Source: Dillenia suffruticosa (lineage: Eukaryota; Streptophyta; Magnoliopsida; Dilleniales; Dilleniaceae). Taken from it: DNA of 64,000 nucleotides. A model generated the notes under the pieces. It saw only the letters and a program-made list of their open reading frames with translations. It had not been told where the DNA came from and did no database searches. The position numbers and the translations under genes were made by a program. Shown here piece by piece: positions 1-12,702 of the stretch. The stretch lies in NCBI GenBank assembly GCA_033439265.1, contig JAVTVX010000002.1, forward strand, positions 16,581,674 through 16,645,673, given 5' to 3'. The stretch's first letter is position 1; each line of letters begins with the position of its first letter.

Positions 1-237
1 GAATTATAGTTTACAAGTTTTTCCTTCAAAAGAGATCTCCATAAAAATAGATTTTCTCTTCCTATCAAATTAGAAAAATTACGGTAATTAAAAAATAATT
101 TTAGGTGCGACCACAAACTCTTTTAAAATTTACTTACAAATTTCTATTTTTTACTAACTTTTTACAAAGTTAGAAATAAATTTTACATTTTTTTTCTATT
201 ACAAGCAACAAAACTTAGATTTCAGAATGGTTCAAGT

Positions 238-434
238 ATAGCCTTACTGATTTGGGCATCGGTGTCTCACATGTCTGGAATAGCACACATGGAAAGAAGA
301 CGTTACGAGAGCCGCCCCTAAATAGGGTCATTGCACATAGTCAAATCTGATTAATCGAAATATAATTATGGATACTGATGGTGAAAAAATAGGCTTACTA
401 ATTTGGGCATTGCTGTCTCACATGTTTGAATATG
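238..434 (+). repeat. Direct repeats of about 44 bp flanking a SINE fragment
   Basis: Near-identical blocks lie at about 238-283 and 391-434; both contain TTTGGGCAT followed by GTCTCACATGT. Between them, 300-390 resembles the 3' half of the SINE family described below (CCTAAATAGGG, then GATTAATCGAAATATAA, then GGATACTGATGGTGAAAAAA). The duplicated blocks are longer than a usual SINE target duplication, so a local duplication is as likely as an insertion. Confidence 0.5.
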
Positions 435-880
435 GTCAATAGATATAAATGTAGGCCCCCAATATGATGAATAAAGAGCTGAAAATGAGAGGATTGTGAA
501 TATGATATGGTATGAAAGGATATAAAACAACCAAGAGAATATAAGAATGAGGTGGGAGGAGGGAGGGGGAATAAAATTCTTATAAAGAAAAAGGAGTTTG
601 TGGAGACTGGTTGTGTGGAAGCATAGCTATGTTAATGGGTTCTTGTCAAAATCTATTCACACGAAGAGAAATCTACTTTTGTTCCAATAGCTTTTTCCAT
701 TTTCTAGATATGTAGGGCACTTACTTAAAGACACCCCTTTGCTCTAAGTTCAAAAAGAAGATTCAACATGCCCCAATATATTTGGCCAAAGAACATGATC
801 CTGTTAATGTCTATCAACTTTTAGACTCACATGGAAAAGATAAGGCACTTAAAACACTTTTTTTCAAGTCTAGTTTGATA

Positions 881-1067
881 ACTAACAGATAGTCGATTTA
901 GTTAGATGGGTGATAAATCTTTTAATCAAATTTCGGATTCAAAATTATAAAATGGAACAAACTACGTTGAGAGAATCATGTCGTAAATAGGATTCTTGTG
1001 GATACTCAAACTAAATTAGTCAGATTATAATTTCGGATATCGGAGATAGAATAACAAAAAAAAGGTC
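881..1067 (+). mobile_element. SINE family A copy, 12-bp target duplication
   Basis: This is a 187-bp element flanked by the perfect direct repeat TCTAGTTTGATA (869-880 and 1068-1079). It has a box-B-like motif (GGATTCAAAAT) about 70 bp in, then a conserved body (GAGAGAATC, AAATAGGATTCT, GGATACTCAAACT, TCAGATTATAATTTCGGATA) and a short A-rich tail (AAAAAAAA). The body matches the copies at 20.2, 24.6 and 61.5 kb. The layout fits a tRNA-derived SINE. Confidence 0.8.
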
Positions 1068-1447
1068 TCTAGTTTGATATTGCGGTCAAGTTCTCCAATC
1101 CTAAGCATATTTTTGTTACATTTATAGAAAAAGTCATTTGGCATCATTTCTTTTTCAAGTAGTTCAAACTCATAGCGTTAGAGAATTTTCAGTACATCAC
1201 AATCTTGTCATGTATCAATGTGTGAATATTTGATGACTTGTCAATGTATGGTTGGATCAATTCATTTAGTATAAAGCATATCTACTTCCCTAATTATCTC
1301 GACAAGAAAGAAAGAAAGTGCCTCCCCTCCCCCCCCCCCCACAACAAAAAAAACCATCTTAAAATAAAGAGTAATGTATTTGGTTTTCCTGCCAAGGAGA
1401 GTAATGGTGAATTCAGAGAAGAAGTCTTCTACCGACACTTATTAATA

Positions 1448-1637
1448 TAGGTGAGAAAAGCACCTTTATCCTCTTAATCAAATCAGAAGTTCGACTCTCA
1501 CTGAGTATGGAAAAAATAATATTGGGAGACATTTCCCTCAAAATAAAACCCGACAGTTAGGTTGGTTCTATATTAGTTGGGGTGAAATTCTGAATACCGA
1601 AAAGTCCAAATACTAAAAAAAAAAAAAAAAAAAAAAA
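1448..1637 (+). mobile_element. Divergent SINE-like element with long A tail
   Basis: The segment starts with TCCTCTTAATCAAATCAGAAGTT-like sequence shared with SINE family A, has a box-B-like GTTCGACTCTC motif, and ends in about 22 A residues (from 1616). The middle is diverged from the other copies and I found no target duplication, so family membership is tentative. Confidence 0.45.
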
Positions 1638-3011
1638 CTATATTTACCCATTATCTCTTGGGCCCTGTATGTGATTTCAATGAATTCGAATTGAGAATCC
1701 AAAGGTCTGTTTTTGGCACATACTAATGATCCGCCCTATTGTCCCTTGCCCACCTCTACAAATCCAATTCTGACACCATTAACCTTTCATTCTTTGCATT
1801 TCAGTCATTTAATACTTATTCCATTTGAAATCAAATTTATAGTACTTCCCCCCATTTTTGAAGATTTGGGGTACAAAAAGATTGTTTTTTTTTCTTCTGA
1901 AAAAACCTTTATTATAGACATACATTAACATATTAAACGATCCCACAATGTATCAGAAAATTAATGCAATGATTTGTTAAATCTAATCATTCATTACTGA
2001 AGATAGGAACAGGAAATTCTATACATAGGAACACAACCATTGCATCAAATTCTGAACATAAATTAAAGAAAATCACGTGACTTGACCCTTCAAAGAAGCC
2101 AAGTACTAGCCCAACATCAAGTATTCTAGCTAGGGATAGTGATTTCAATCCGAGCAATTTGTGGAACATTTGTTAAATCTTTGATTCTTCGGAGAATAAT
2201 TAAATAATTAAATAAATAATATAATAATTAGCATAATTATATAGTCATTAGATTGTTCCAATGTGAATTTTGAGAGAGATCGATATGGTAAAAAAAAATA
2301 AAAAATAAAAAATACTTAAGAGCGTAGATCTCAATACTTAGCAACATGATCATAATCTTAAAGATAATACAAAGGTATTAATGTAAGATCCCCTTCAAGC
2401 ATCCTTTGTCCTAGGGAAGCTTCATTTCAACCAAGTAAAGGTGAATTTTGGTATAATGTAATGTTCTTTGTTCTGACAAATTTCATAGATGCTTCCATTG
2501 AAATTTTCCAGAAAGACAAACATTAATTTAATTCTCGGAACCCCATAAATGGTTGACATTGATCTAATTATAATAATCCTCAGATTAATGATGTAATGAA
2601 GTCTAGTGTTACAGAAATCCCAAAATAAAAAAAAAAAAGATATTAAAAAATTGTCAGTCTTACATTACATTTATGTTGTGCTTCGATTGTTGGGACAAAT
2701 GTTCCAATTTAAAATTCATTGACAAACATATATTGAATATTACCAAAATATATGTTACGGTCTGAGGCTTCCAATGCTGTCGGGAGGAACCCTAGGAAAG
2801 TCCATTTCTTTATTTCTTTATTTATTATTATATCTTGTTACATAATATATAGTTGGATTTTTCTTTTTTCCCCCCTTAAAAATTCAAGTTTATGTACTTT
2901 GAGTCCCTCGTGACATTGTCGTCACCATGGGCACACTATATGGACCTTGAGTACCAAATTTTCCCCCTGCTTAAAGGTCTCATATAATAATATATACACA
3001 CACTCCAATGA

Positions 3012-3180
3012 ACAGTTGATCTAGTGAAATTGGGTGTTAGATTTCTTAACTAAGTTTTAAATTTAAAATTTAAAAAAAAAAAAAAAATTATGCTGCATGA
3101 AATGTCCCTAAATAGAGTCCTAGTAGAATTTTAAAATAGATTAATCGGAATATGACTATATCGATAGTGGGAACCAATAT
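3012..3180 (+). mobile_element. Degenerate SINE family A copy
   Basis: Positions about 3012-3180 follow the family A order: a 5' part (GTTGATCTAGTGAAATTGGG, then TAGATTTCTTAACTAA), an A run, AAATGTCCCTAAATAGAGTCC, then TAGATTAATCGGAATATGAC and ATCGATAGTGGG. The A tail is lost and no target duplication is clear. Confidence 0.55.
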
Positions 3181-4053
3181 ATATATCACTCTAAATTTCT
3201 GTTTTAGTAAACCTAGATATAATACAAGTTATCTTTGGTATCCATATGATATGTTTAGTACTGGGCGGGCATTTGACAGGCTCAAAATTCAAAATAGCAT
3301 GTTTTTAAAACTCAGGTTTGGCCATGGGCTTAAAATGGCGGAACTGTTTTAGCTACTTTTAATAAGATCTAACCATTTTTATTTTTACTTTCTTTGGTGC
3401 CATTCCTATTATTGTGCTCATCAAAATTTACTGATCATACCAATTTTAAAATAGGGTAGGGGGTTTGTGTAGATTTTAGAATTACTTCAAGTTACTAGAA
3501 AATCCATATGGTCAATATTTTAGATCAGTCTATCTAACATCATTTGCTAGAAAGGGCACTGATTTCCTAAGATTTCCATTTATGTGCAATCCATGTTGGA
3601 GAGACAACGATGGTTTCCCTCATTAACAGGGCACTTCAGAATATCTCAACAGTAAAAATTTTTTAAAACAATTGCACAGGAAGAAGAATAAAGACAGTGC
3701 TAACATGCCAAACACTGAACTGGCCTGGCCCCCCCGGTTTCCTATTAGACCTGGCCTTGGGCTTTTCCATTCTTGTTTTTATGTTAAAATTTTGCCTTTG
3801 TGTTGGCCCCATTAAATGCGCCAACATTTTTTTCCACCTTGAAATGGTTTCTCAATTGGATTTTCTATCACCTAATTATCTCTGTGTTATCTTACCCTTT
3901 TTTGATTTGGTTCATACAATCCCCAAATACCATTGAATCTGGTTTTCTAATGGGGTTGGTTTAAAAGTTTGGGGCACTGTTTGACCTACCCCACACTTGA
4001 ATGCACCATGCTTGTTTAATAAAGACAATTTGGACTAATGTCTTGAGTTACGC

Positions 4054-4221
4054 GGTCGATTTGACTTTAAAAAATACAAAACAAATATTAAATAAATTAA
4101 TTCTCGTAATAGATATTATAATATTTAAATCAAATTAGGTCAGTTTGACTTTAAAAAATATAAAATAAATATTAAATAAATTAATTTTCGTAATAGATAT
4201 TATAATATTTAAATCAAATTA
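4054..4221. repeat. 84-bp direct tandem duplication, two copies
   Basis: 4054-4137 and 4138-4221 are nearly identical units with period 84; each starts GGTC, continues TTTGACTTTAAAAAATA and ends AAATCAAATTAG. Only a few substitutions separate them (for example TACAAAAC against TATAAAAT), so the duplication is recent. The sequence is AT-rich and non-coding. Confidence 0.9.
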
Positions 4222-4318
4222 GTTATTAAGCTTAAGTAAATTATTTAAAGGAAAAAAATTATTTGGGTTTATAGGCCTCATAAAGTTGGTGGTTGAGATT
4301 TTGACCGTCTGTTAATAC

Positions 4319-4373
<55 letters not shown>

Positions 4374-4386
4374 GAGAGTGAGAGTG
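4319..4386. repeat. (GA)n microsatellite
   Basis: About 25 uninterrupted GA units followed by slightly degenerate GAGT and GTGGGA units. Serine/leucine-rich open frames across it on the minus strand are artefacts of the repeat. Confidence 0.95.
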
Positions 4387-5156
4387 GGAGTGGGGGACCC
4401 AAATTTTTATACGAAAAGATAGCCAAAGGAAGGTGACACAGGAAGAGGGTACCAAGGGCAATGTTTTTACAATACCAAAGGTGTAACGCAAACCAATGCC
4501 TATTGACACGGTTGAGAAAGGAGGGCATTAATTGCTTTCGGGTATCATCTTTCCATACCATCGTTAATCTTTGATTCTCTTTTTCCCATGAAAAGGAGAC
4601 AACACAACTTGGTTTTCCACAAACCCCATATCCATAACATTTAATTCAACATTTTACTAAAATAAACTTTTTACAAAGACCCTTTTGGATTGATTGCGTG
4701 TGGTGTGGTGTATGAATTTGTATTCTTCTTCAATTCAACACCTAGTCAAACCAAAAAAGAAAAAAAAAAAAAAAACACTCTTTATGAATATAATACCCCC
4801 CCCAACAAAAAAAAAACAAAATTGTATTATCCTTCCCTACTTATGTTCCAATACCCCGTCCAAGGATGGAGCTTCCAACAAAATATATACATATACATCT
4901 ATGTGTGACTTCATTCTTCATGTATTATATGCAAGCCGATCTCTTTTCTATTTTCTCATGTGTCAATTTTGAACATGAGTCAACTCGTTTTTTAGTGTTA
5001 TCATTTTTTATCGCCTTATTTTTTTAATCATATTTTTTCGCTAACATTTTTTGTTCATGGAATTATTTTTGTTTATGTCTACATTATGGAAAATGAAATA
5101 AAAATTATAGAATAATATTTATATGAGACGATTGTCCCCGCGTACGTAAGTATAAG

Positions 5157-5177
5157 AGTGTGTGTGTGTGTGTGTGT
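5157..5177. repeat. Short (GT)n microsatellite
   Basis: About ten GT units in non-coding AT-rich sequence. Confidence 0.9.
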
Positions 5178-6032
5178 TTCCACGTGTCTATTTCCAATTG
5201 GTTAAGTGATTAACTATTTAGACTTTGGACCCACTGGAACGTTCGTGTCCCAACCCGTATACATGCGGTCTTAATTTTCTCGAAGAAAAGAACGGGAAGA
5301 GAAAGGAATGAATGACAAGAATTAAGCAAGCATTAAAAATAGAAAAAGAAACATCAATTAAATCATAATTTACAAACTTAGCATGGTATATTGGTATTGT
5401 TAATAATGAATAAATTATAAATAAATTCAGAATAATTAAAAATATCAGAGTAAACATATGAAATAAAAATATATCAAATAATAACAGGTCACAACCGATT
5501 GAATAGTCAAGGAATATCACAAAATTATCTATGCAAAACTATCAAAATTCATAGATTATCAAAGATAAATCCAAAATACCATCATTGGTGGTTATACTTA
5601 ATATTCAAAAGTCCAAGGACTATTGAAAATTCCAAAATTACCTAAGATTTTATAATTAATAGAACTTCGGAGAGTTTGTAGAACTTTGAAAATCGATAAA
5701 AGTTCAAAAACTAGCGGAATTCTAAAATTGACAGAAGTTCGAACACTAAATATACAAAAGTTAGAATTTATATTGATAATTATGAAAAACTTAATAATTT
5801 GGCAAAATATCATATTCTCACAAATCTAAAGCCATGTAAAAGTATTAAATGATTATTGCATATATCAATATCAAACTAGATTGATGGGAGAGACACAAAA
5901 ACAAAGAAATATTTTACAATTATCCAAAATCAAAGTCAAATCACATAAAACAAAAATATATGGTTCAAAGACAAACTAAAAAAAGGAGTGTTGTTCAATG
6001 CTTACAAAAATACAAATAAAAATAAACAAAGA

Positions 6033-6188
6033 TTTTTTTTTTTTTTTGGGTTTTCACCGTTAGTGAGATTTATTCGATTAATTCGATTCAAATATTGTGA
6101 AATCTAATTTTAGGTTGATTTTTTCAAATTTTTTTTCGTTATTCTAAAAAGATAGAGTGTCTGACCACTCAATTTAAAAAAATTTGGT
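6033..6188 (-). mobile_element. SINE family A copy, minus orientation
   Basis: The poly(T) at the left (6032-6046) is the A tail of a minus-strand copy. It is followed in reverse order by the family A body (CACCGTTAGTGAGATTTATT, CGATTAATTCGATTCAAATA, GTGAAATCTAATTTTAGG) and the 5' part (AGTGTCTGACCACTCAA). An 8-bp direct repeat AACAAAGA flanks it (6025-6032 and 6189-6196). Confidence 0.65.
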
Positions 6189-6779
6189 AACAAAGACTCT
6201 TTCTCTGATCACATCCAACTCCGACTTTTTCTTCTTTCGTTTTGCTCATTTCCTTTCAAGGTTGGTGTGAGTTTAAAGGTTAAAGTTCACTCTTTCATAC
6301 AGGCATGATCAAGGTGGAAATTAAGCCACTTGTTAAGCATGTTCGTTACTTCAAGTAATGGTATTATTCAAAAATTTAAGAAATAGTTTTGTGCATAGAG
6401 TCAAGAAATGGGTTGATGTGATCTTTCAAGAGATCATGTCAAATTAGAATCATAACTAAAGTTGGATTTTGATTAATAAATCGGATAGACATCTAACACA
6501 AAACACGATTTTCCATATCAAATTATATTTTTTTGTATTTTCAAAATTATTTATTTTTCAAAATATGCTATCCTAATTAAATTTCTAGAATTTTATTTAC
6601 CAATTCTTAAATTAATTTTTTTTTGGGCTAAAAATTAGGGGGATTATATCATCTCATGTAAAGAAATCGTTTTCCCGAATTCAACAAACACTAAGAAGAG
6701 AAATAAGGACCAAGTTGATACCACACAAATTACTAGTTGCCAAACAGTGAATGCAATGATCAAGACATATATCTAAATA

Positions 6780-6781
<2 letters not shown>

Positions 6782-6813
<32 letters not shown>
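6782..6813. repeat. (TA)n microsatellite
   Basis: About 15 uninterrupted TA units in intergenic DNA. Confidence 0.95.
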
Positions 6814-6817
<4 letters not shown>

Positions 6818-6954
6818 CAACACTAGGGTTAAAGGTACTACCATATTGTGTTTTCCGTGAAAAACACTTCTCATTAATTTTTTTTTTATACTATACCAAC
6901 TGATATTCAGAATCATTCTCTGATTAATTCGGTTTGGGATTTACAATGACCCAT

Positions 6955-7232
6955 TTACATATATTAATAATGGCATACGAAGATGAGAAGATGCATAAAA
7001 AGGAATTGACTGACTATTAGGGTTTGTCTGAATAACTTGGAATAATGATAGTTTTGCTGCTTTAAAAATATTTGAGTAGTTACGGTGATAAGTTAAAAAT
7101 CAGAAGTAACAACTCTTACTTATTTTATTTTAAATAGTTTAGTTGCTTATAATCTAAACAAAGCACCTCATCACTTCTTACTTTCTAATTAAAAATAGGT
7201 TTGGTTAACTTTATAATCTAAATCAGACATGC
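6955..7232. mobile_element. AT-rich MITE-like repeat, copy 1 (truncated)
   Basis: Contains the family markers TATTAATAATG, GTTTGTCTGAAT and GATAGTTTTGCTGCTTTAAA, and ends with AATCTAAATCAGACATGCCC. That end is the inverted counterpart of the GAGTATGTYTGATT start seen in copies 2 and 3. The left end appears to be missing. Confidence 0.5.
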
Positions 7233-7235
7233 CCT

Positions 7236-7690
7236 TTGAGTATGTTTTATTTGATTACTTATTTTTAACTTTTAATTTATAACAATTTTTTTTTAATTTA
7301 TAAGTCAATTTAAAGTTTAAGTATTTAATTAGTAAAACTATTAAAAAGTTATTTTTAAATAGTTTTAGATATTTGGTTAAAAGTTTTTAAAAGTGACTTA
7401 TCAATTAAATTGACTGCATGTATGATTTTTTCTAGGTAAAATTAAAATATATGAAAAATTATAATTAAATAAAATATTTTTTCATCTTATATATATATAT
7501 GTATTAATAATGATGTGCGAATGTGAGAAAATAAATAATAAGGAATGACAGATTGTTAGGATTTGTCTGATGTAAATTGAAAAGAGGGTCATTTTGATAT
7601 TTTAAAATAATTGGGAATAGTATAGTTCTTTACTAGAGTGGTTATACTATATGATGCATGAAAACTTCTCAATATTAATATTTTTCTATT
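7236..7690. mobile_element. AT-rich MITE-like repeat, copy 2
   Basis: Starts GAGTATGTTTTATTTGATTA directly after the end of copy 1 and shares long stretches with copy 3: ACTTATTTTTAACTT, AAAACTATTAAAAA, GTATTTGGTTAAAA-like sequence, then ACAGATTGTTAGGATTTGTC and CATTTTGATATTTTAAAATA. No coding capacity. The right end is indistinct. Confidence 0.5.
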
Positions 7691-9158
7691 TTTGAAACAT
7701 TTTAAAAACATTTTGACACGCTATATTAATTAATATTTATATAAAAATCTTTATATTTTTTTATTTATACATTTTTCATATTTAATGAATTCTTTGTTTT
7801 TTTAATTATAAATTTTATTTTATTTTATTTATCTTATAATTAATAATTATATATTTAATTATTTTAGATTTTATTATAAAATATCCTTATATACTTATAT
7901 TTTGGATTTATAAACATGTCTACCCACATTTTTGTTTTCGTTATTCTTATAAAATGCTATTTTCTTGTATTATTTTATATTCATTTCCATTTCATGTAAC
8001 CCAGGTTACAGTTAAAAGTGAATAATCAAAAGTAACATAACCTCGCTTCTAGCTTTTAACATATTTAAGATTAACTTACAGTGGCCCCCAGGTTGTATTG
8101 TAAAGATGAATGCTTTTGTAAGTTAAGTTTGAACCTATTTAATTTTCACGAAAAGCTTATTTTGAATACATTAAGAAAAAAAAAAGAAAAATCATTTTAG
8201 GGCAATATCTTAAAGAAATGAAATTCAACCAAAAAAAAAAAAATATGTCAAGACATACTATAACATCTTTAGCATTTTAGTGAAATTTTTGTATTTGAGA
8301 ATGAGTCTGAGTCTAAACCTGCTTATTTTTTTTAATTAAATTCATATTAATTCGTTTTAAGGTATACTAGAATTGTTGAGATTGTATTTTATATGCAAAA
8401 TCTACATAGTAGAGTACATATATGCGAAGTCACAAGGTACCAAATTAAGGGGTTAGACGAATTCACCTATGAAAGCAAATGTAAGATTGCTCCTGTTTTG
8501 TTGTGGGGATGAAAAGTTTTGTACCAACAAGGCCATAAATTTATTAAAGGAAGAACAAAAGCATTAGGGCAAAGAATGAAATGAGAGAGGAGACATTGAA
8601 AACCCCTCTAAGAAAGGGGGATGTCCCTTTGAAGAGGACCCACATAGTAGTACTTATTTGACCACCCACAAGTACTATTATGCCCAATGAATTATTGCTA
8701 TGAAAAGAGTGGATGTGGATTTAACCATAAACCCAAAGAAAAAGCCTTAATTCATTTTATTCTTGCAAAAACATTCAATGCCAAGCAAAAATATCAACAT
8801 TGTGGATGCCACAAATCTATGTAAATCACCTGCACTGAATGAATAGTAGTTCCTTTCTAATTATAGCATCCAAAAGGGTAACTACTATTAATGTCCCCTC
8901 TCTGCCCATTTCCTCAGTAGAAAAATAAAACAAATTCGAGTTTTAGTTGGTAAAAAAAAATTAAGAGATTTTCATTATTTGATAATCATGTTAGGAACGA
9001 TTAATTTTAATTCGAGTTGGGTTAGATTCTTAAAAAGTAAAACTTTTTTTATATCTGTTTTCGTCGTAAATAAGACTAACTCCCAAGACTTTGCTTAAAC
9101 GATACTGATGACCGGTCACTTGATCAATTAGGCATAGTGAGATCTTATTAGCATTAAG

Positions 9159-9653
9159 AGTATGTCTGATTAGACCACCTATTTTTTTATTTTTAACTTA
9201 TGAATAACTTTTAATTTACAAACTAATTTGAAAATAAGTAATTTAAATATTTGATAAAACTATTAAAAAAATTACTTTTTAAGTGTTTTAAGTATTTGGT
9301 TAAAATGTTAAAAATATTTTATCCGTTGAAAGTGATAAAAAAGGGTATGTGATTGCTTATTTAGAGTAAAAGGTAACAAGAGATGGGTGGCGGCCTTGTA
9401 TTGGTGCGACGGAGGTGGATGGTAGTCTTGCAATAATGTCCGAAGGTGAAAGAATGCACAAGAAAGAATGATAGATTGTTAGGATCTGTCTGATAGGAAT
9501 TATAATGGGTTAATTTTGCTATCTTAAAAATAATTAATAATGGTATATATATATTACATATTTTAAAAATAATTAGAATATTATATATATTTTTTTACTT
9601 TTTACTTATTTTGAATAGTTTGATTCACTTATAATTCAAATTAAACATATTCT
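9159..9653. mobile_element. AT-rich MITE-like repeat, copy 3
   Basis: Starts GAGTATGTCTGATTAGA and ends TCAAATTAAACATATTC, an imperfect terminal inverted repeat (about 12 of 17 positions pair). The internal sequence parallels copy 2 (AAAACTATTAAAAAAATTAC, GTATTTGGTTAAAATGTT, TAGATTGTTAGGATCTGTCT). Size near 495 bp and no open frame. The superfamily is not assignable because a target duplication could not be fixed. Confidence 0.5.
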
Positions 9654-10318
9654 GAATTAAACCAAATATGCTCGAAACATCTTTTTCACTTTTTAATTTT
9701 AAATAATTTTCAACGGTATAATTTTTAATATTAAAAAATTTGAAACCTAGTCGATTTGATTGCTTAAGATGTTTAGTTTATCAAACATTACATAGTCATT
9801 ATATGCACAGAATGCATTGCTAGATATGTCTTAGCACATCCAAAGTAAATTTTAAAGCACGAGTTAAGTTGGTAAGTGTAAATTGAAAGTAGTGATACTA
9901 CTTTTGAAAGCAAAAATTAAGCTATAACTCTGAGAGGTCATTTTCCTTCTCCTAAACAGAGTAAAGAGCGGGGCAAGGGAATTGATTTCGTAACATAGCT
10001 ATCAAAGGAAGGCAATTGCAACAATAGCCTACACCAACACCACAAGCTCTAACCATGACCCCAAGAATGGACTGATCAGCCACATCAACACATATATACA
10101 TTCTTCCTAAAGTTTTTCTCACACGTCAATTTAATTTTCCTCAAATTCCTTAAATTCTCAACAAGCTCAATCTCATGGAACTCCCATCTTTTTCAAGAGT
10201 TTTTTTTCTAATATTCTATTTGACGATCCATATATTATCCCTCCTGTTTTTTGATAGACCAAAAGGATCGAATAAAACCACTAATTATTCTTTTGATTAG
10301 TATCGTGATGATCTGGTC

Positions 10319-10799
10319 TAGGGGTGTTATGACACCCGGGTCGAGCTCGGGTATCATAATACCCGAGCTCGAGCTCGATGTACTTTAGGTGAGCTCGAGC
10401 TCGAGCTCGAGCTCGCCGAGTTTCTATTTTTCGAGCTCGAGTTCGAGCTCGAAGTGTCATCGGGTGTCATCGGATAGTGTCGTCGGGTAGTGTCATTAGG
10501 TGGTATAGATAATATATTTAAAAAATATAATTTTTTTTATATAATTTTTTTAAAATATATATATATAATTATATATAAAATTTATTTTTTAAAATATTAA
10601 AATATTTCGGGTAGCTCGTCGAGCTTTCGAGCTCGTCGAGCTTTCGAGCTCGACACAGCTGGGCTCGAGCTCGAGCTCGATACCCAGCTACCCAAGCCCG
10701 AGCTTGGCTCGAGTTCGGTTTGACCGAGCCCGGGCTCGAGCTTTGACCGGATAGTGTCACGGGTACCCGTGACACTACCCGGTATCATTATCACCCCTA
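10319..10799. mobile_element. Non-autonomous hAT-type MITE rich in GAGCTC repeats
   Basis: A perfect 8-bp target duplication ATCTGGTC (10311-10318 and 10800-10807) flanks a 481-bp element with terminal inverted repeats TAGGGGTG/CACCCCTA. These extend imperfectly for about 23 bp (TTATGACACCCGGGT against ATAATGATACCGGGT inverted). Eight-bp duplications and TAGGGGTG-like ends are characteristic of hAT elements. The interior has two blocks of self-complementary GAGCTC/TCGAGC repeats (10333-10455 and 10611-10745) around an AT-rich centre, plus GTGTCAC..GTGACAC palindromes near the right end. There is no transposase, and the frames crossing it are repeat artefacts. Confidence 0.9.
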
Positions 10800-12702
10800 A
10801 TCTGGTCAGCTAAACTATTGTTTTTCAGAAAATGCCATTACAGTACCACCAAATATCTTCATCGAACCCTTGCCCTCATACGTTGTCACACATCCAAGGA
10901 CAAGGATCAAACAGTGTTTCAATTTATTTGATTTATATAGTACTGGTCCACCCCCTTTTACGTGAAACATTGGGCTACCACACAAAATTTCCCATTATCA
11001 ATCGAGCCTTATGTGAAGTTTTCCTACCTCATAATCTCTGCATGTCACTGAAAATAGCACTGACTCATGCTTGTACACAAGCTAGAATCAAGAAATACTA
11101 TTTAGGTGTACGAGCAAAGTGCATTTATAGAGCAACCCCATCAATTTGTTATATGGGACCAATTGCCCCAAATTTTTTGTGCACCGCCCAAATTAGATTA
11201 CAAAAATTTTGACATTCATGTTTCACTATATGGTTGAGCCACGTAAGTAGCAGTGTTGGTTTTCTATTTGTATTTCCTATCATTATCATTGTTAAAGGAA
11301 TGACTTATTCCCCAAACTTTTAGCACCAAAATCGACAAATTTGCCATCTAAATTATTGAGCACTTTGGCACCCAGAAGACAAGTCTCCTCAAGCATCATG
11401 CATACTCTAGGTTTAGCAATGAAGACCCCACTAAAATCGTTGGTTCTTATTAAGTCTCCCATAATTTTTCAATTGTAATATGAAGATGTATTATAGCTTA
11501 TGGAGTAGGTGCGACCCAAATAAATGTTGCTAGTATGCAGATGAATAAAATAAATCAAATTTTACATGTCATTGGTAATTGGTCAAAAGTTTATTTGGAT
11601 CAGTTAAAATATATCGATGTTTGAATTGAACAAGCCGATTATCATCTAGGCATGTAGGATTTAGTCTATTTAATAAAAAAAATTATTTAATCCATCGATC
11701 ATTACTCTTGCTAATTTTTCTTGCTTTAATATGCAAACCCGAGTTAAATATTCAATGTAAAGACCAATCAAGACAAAGGTTTTTGTGTATATATATAATT
11801 TGCTTTAATTTAATTCATTTTATTTATGATATTTTTTATTGAAGTAACAAGTGAATGTAAAATCTGGAAGCCTTTTGCAAAATTTACTTGTTAGAATTGC
11901 CCAAGAAAAATCCACACCCGACAACCTACATTTTGACACAATTCAAGAAAAATCAGACTTGGTTGTCCAAAACTTTGCTCGAGTGATCAAATTCAAATCT
12001 GTCAGGTCAGTTTCTTTAGAACAAGAAGTAAGCTAAGCAGTACAAAAAATCAGGATTCTCCATTGTTCAAACCACCTGTTTATACCTCGGCAAATTTAAA
12101 AAATGCACATGTAGGACACAATGGTATGTACAATAGTTGGACCTAGGTAGCTATTATTATTTGCATTTACATTTTAGGGTTTTCTCGTTTGGTCCTTTGT
12201 TTCAGAGAGCCCTAATTCATATCTTTTTAATGTCATGGACTGGTAAGACTCGTATGGGATGCTCAAACAAATCGTGGTCGGGTCTAAGACCTGTGCATGC
12301 AAAAAGACATTTTTGACCTTGACCTTTATTATGCCATCTTTTTTTTTTTTTAATTTGATGATTAATTACTTTTCGAAATGACAATCTCCACTTTTTTGTG
12401 CTGTCTAAAAAGTACAATTCCCAATGTCCAAATACCCGCAGACTGATTAATAATTTGGGTGGCATTTTGTCAAAGGCACTGCCGCCATAGGAGTAGGGTA
12501 GTTGAAAAATATTGTGTATTAGTTATTGCTTTAATGTACAGCTAATTGTTTGTTAATTACTAATTAGTCGTCTTATTTTCTGCATTTCCCATAAGTGAAA
12601 ATAAAAAATGAACAGTGTGATTAAAATATGACCCATTAAGAAATAAAAAAGGCAATAATTTTTAAAACACAACTATCACTCTAAGTCATTTTTTTCTTTC
12701 CC

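Noticed and set aside
10569-10794. Two overlapping minus-strand frames with Arg/Ala/Ser-rich products
   Set aside because: They lie entirely inside the hAT-type MITE and arise from its GAGCTC repeats.
10832-11212. 126-codon plus-strand frame
   Set aside because: No recognisable motif, no promoter or splice context, and length is within chance for this much sequence.
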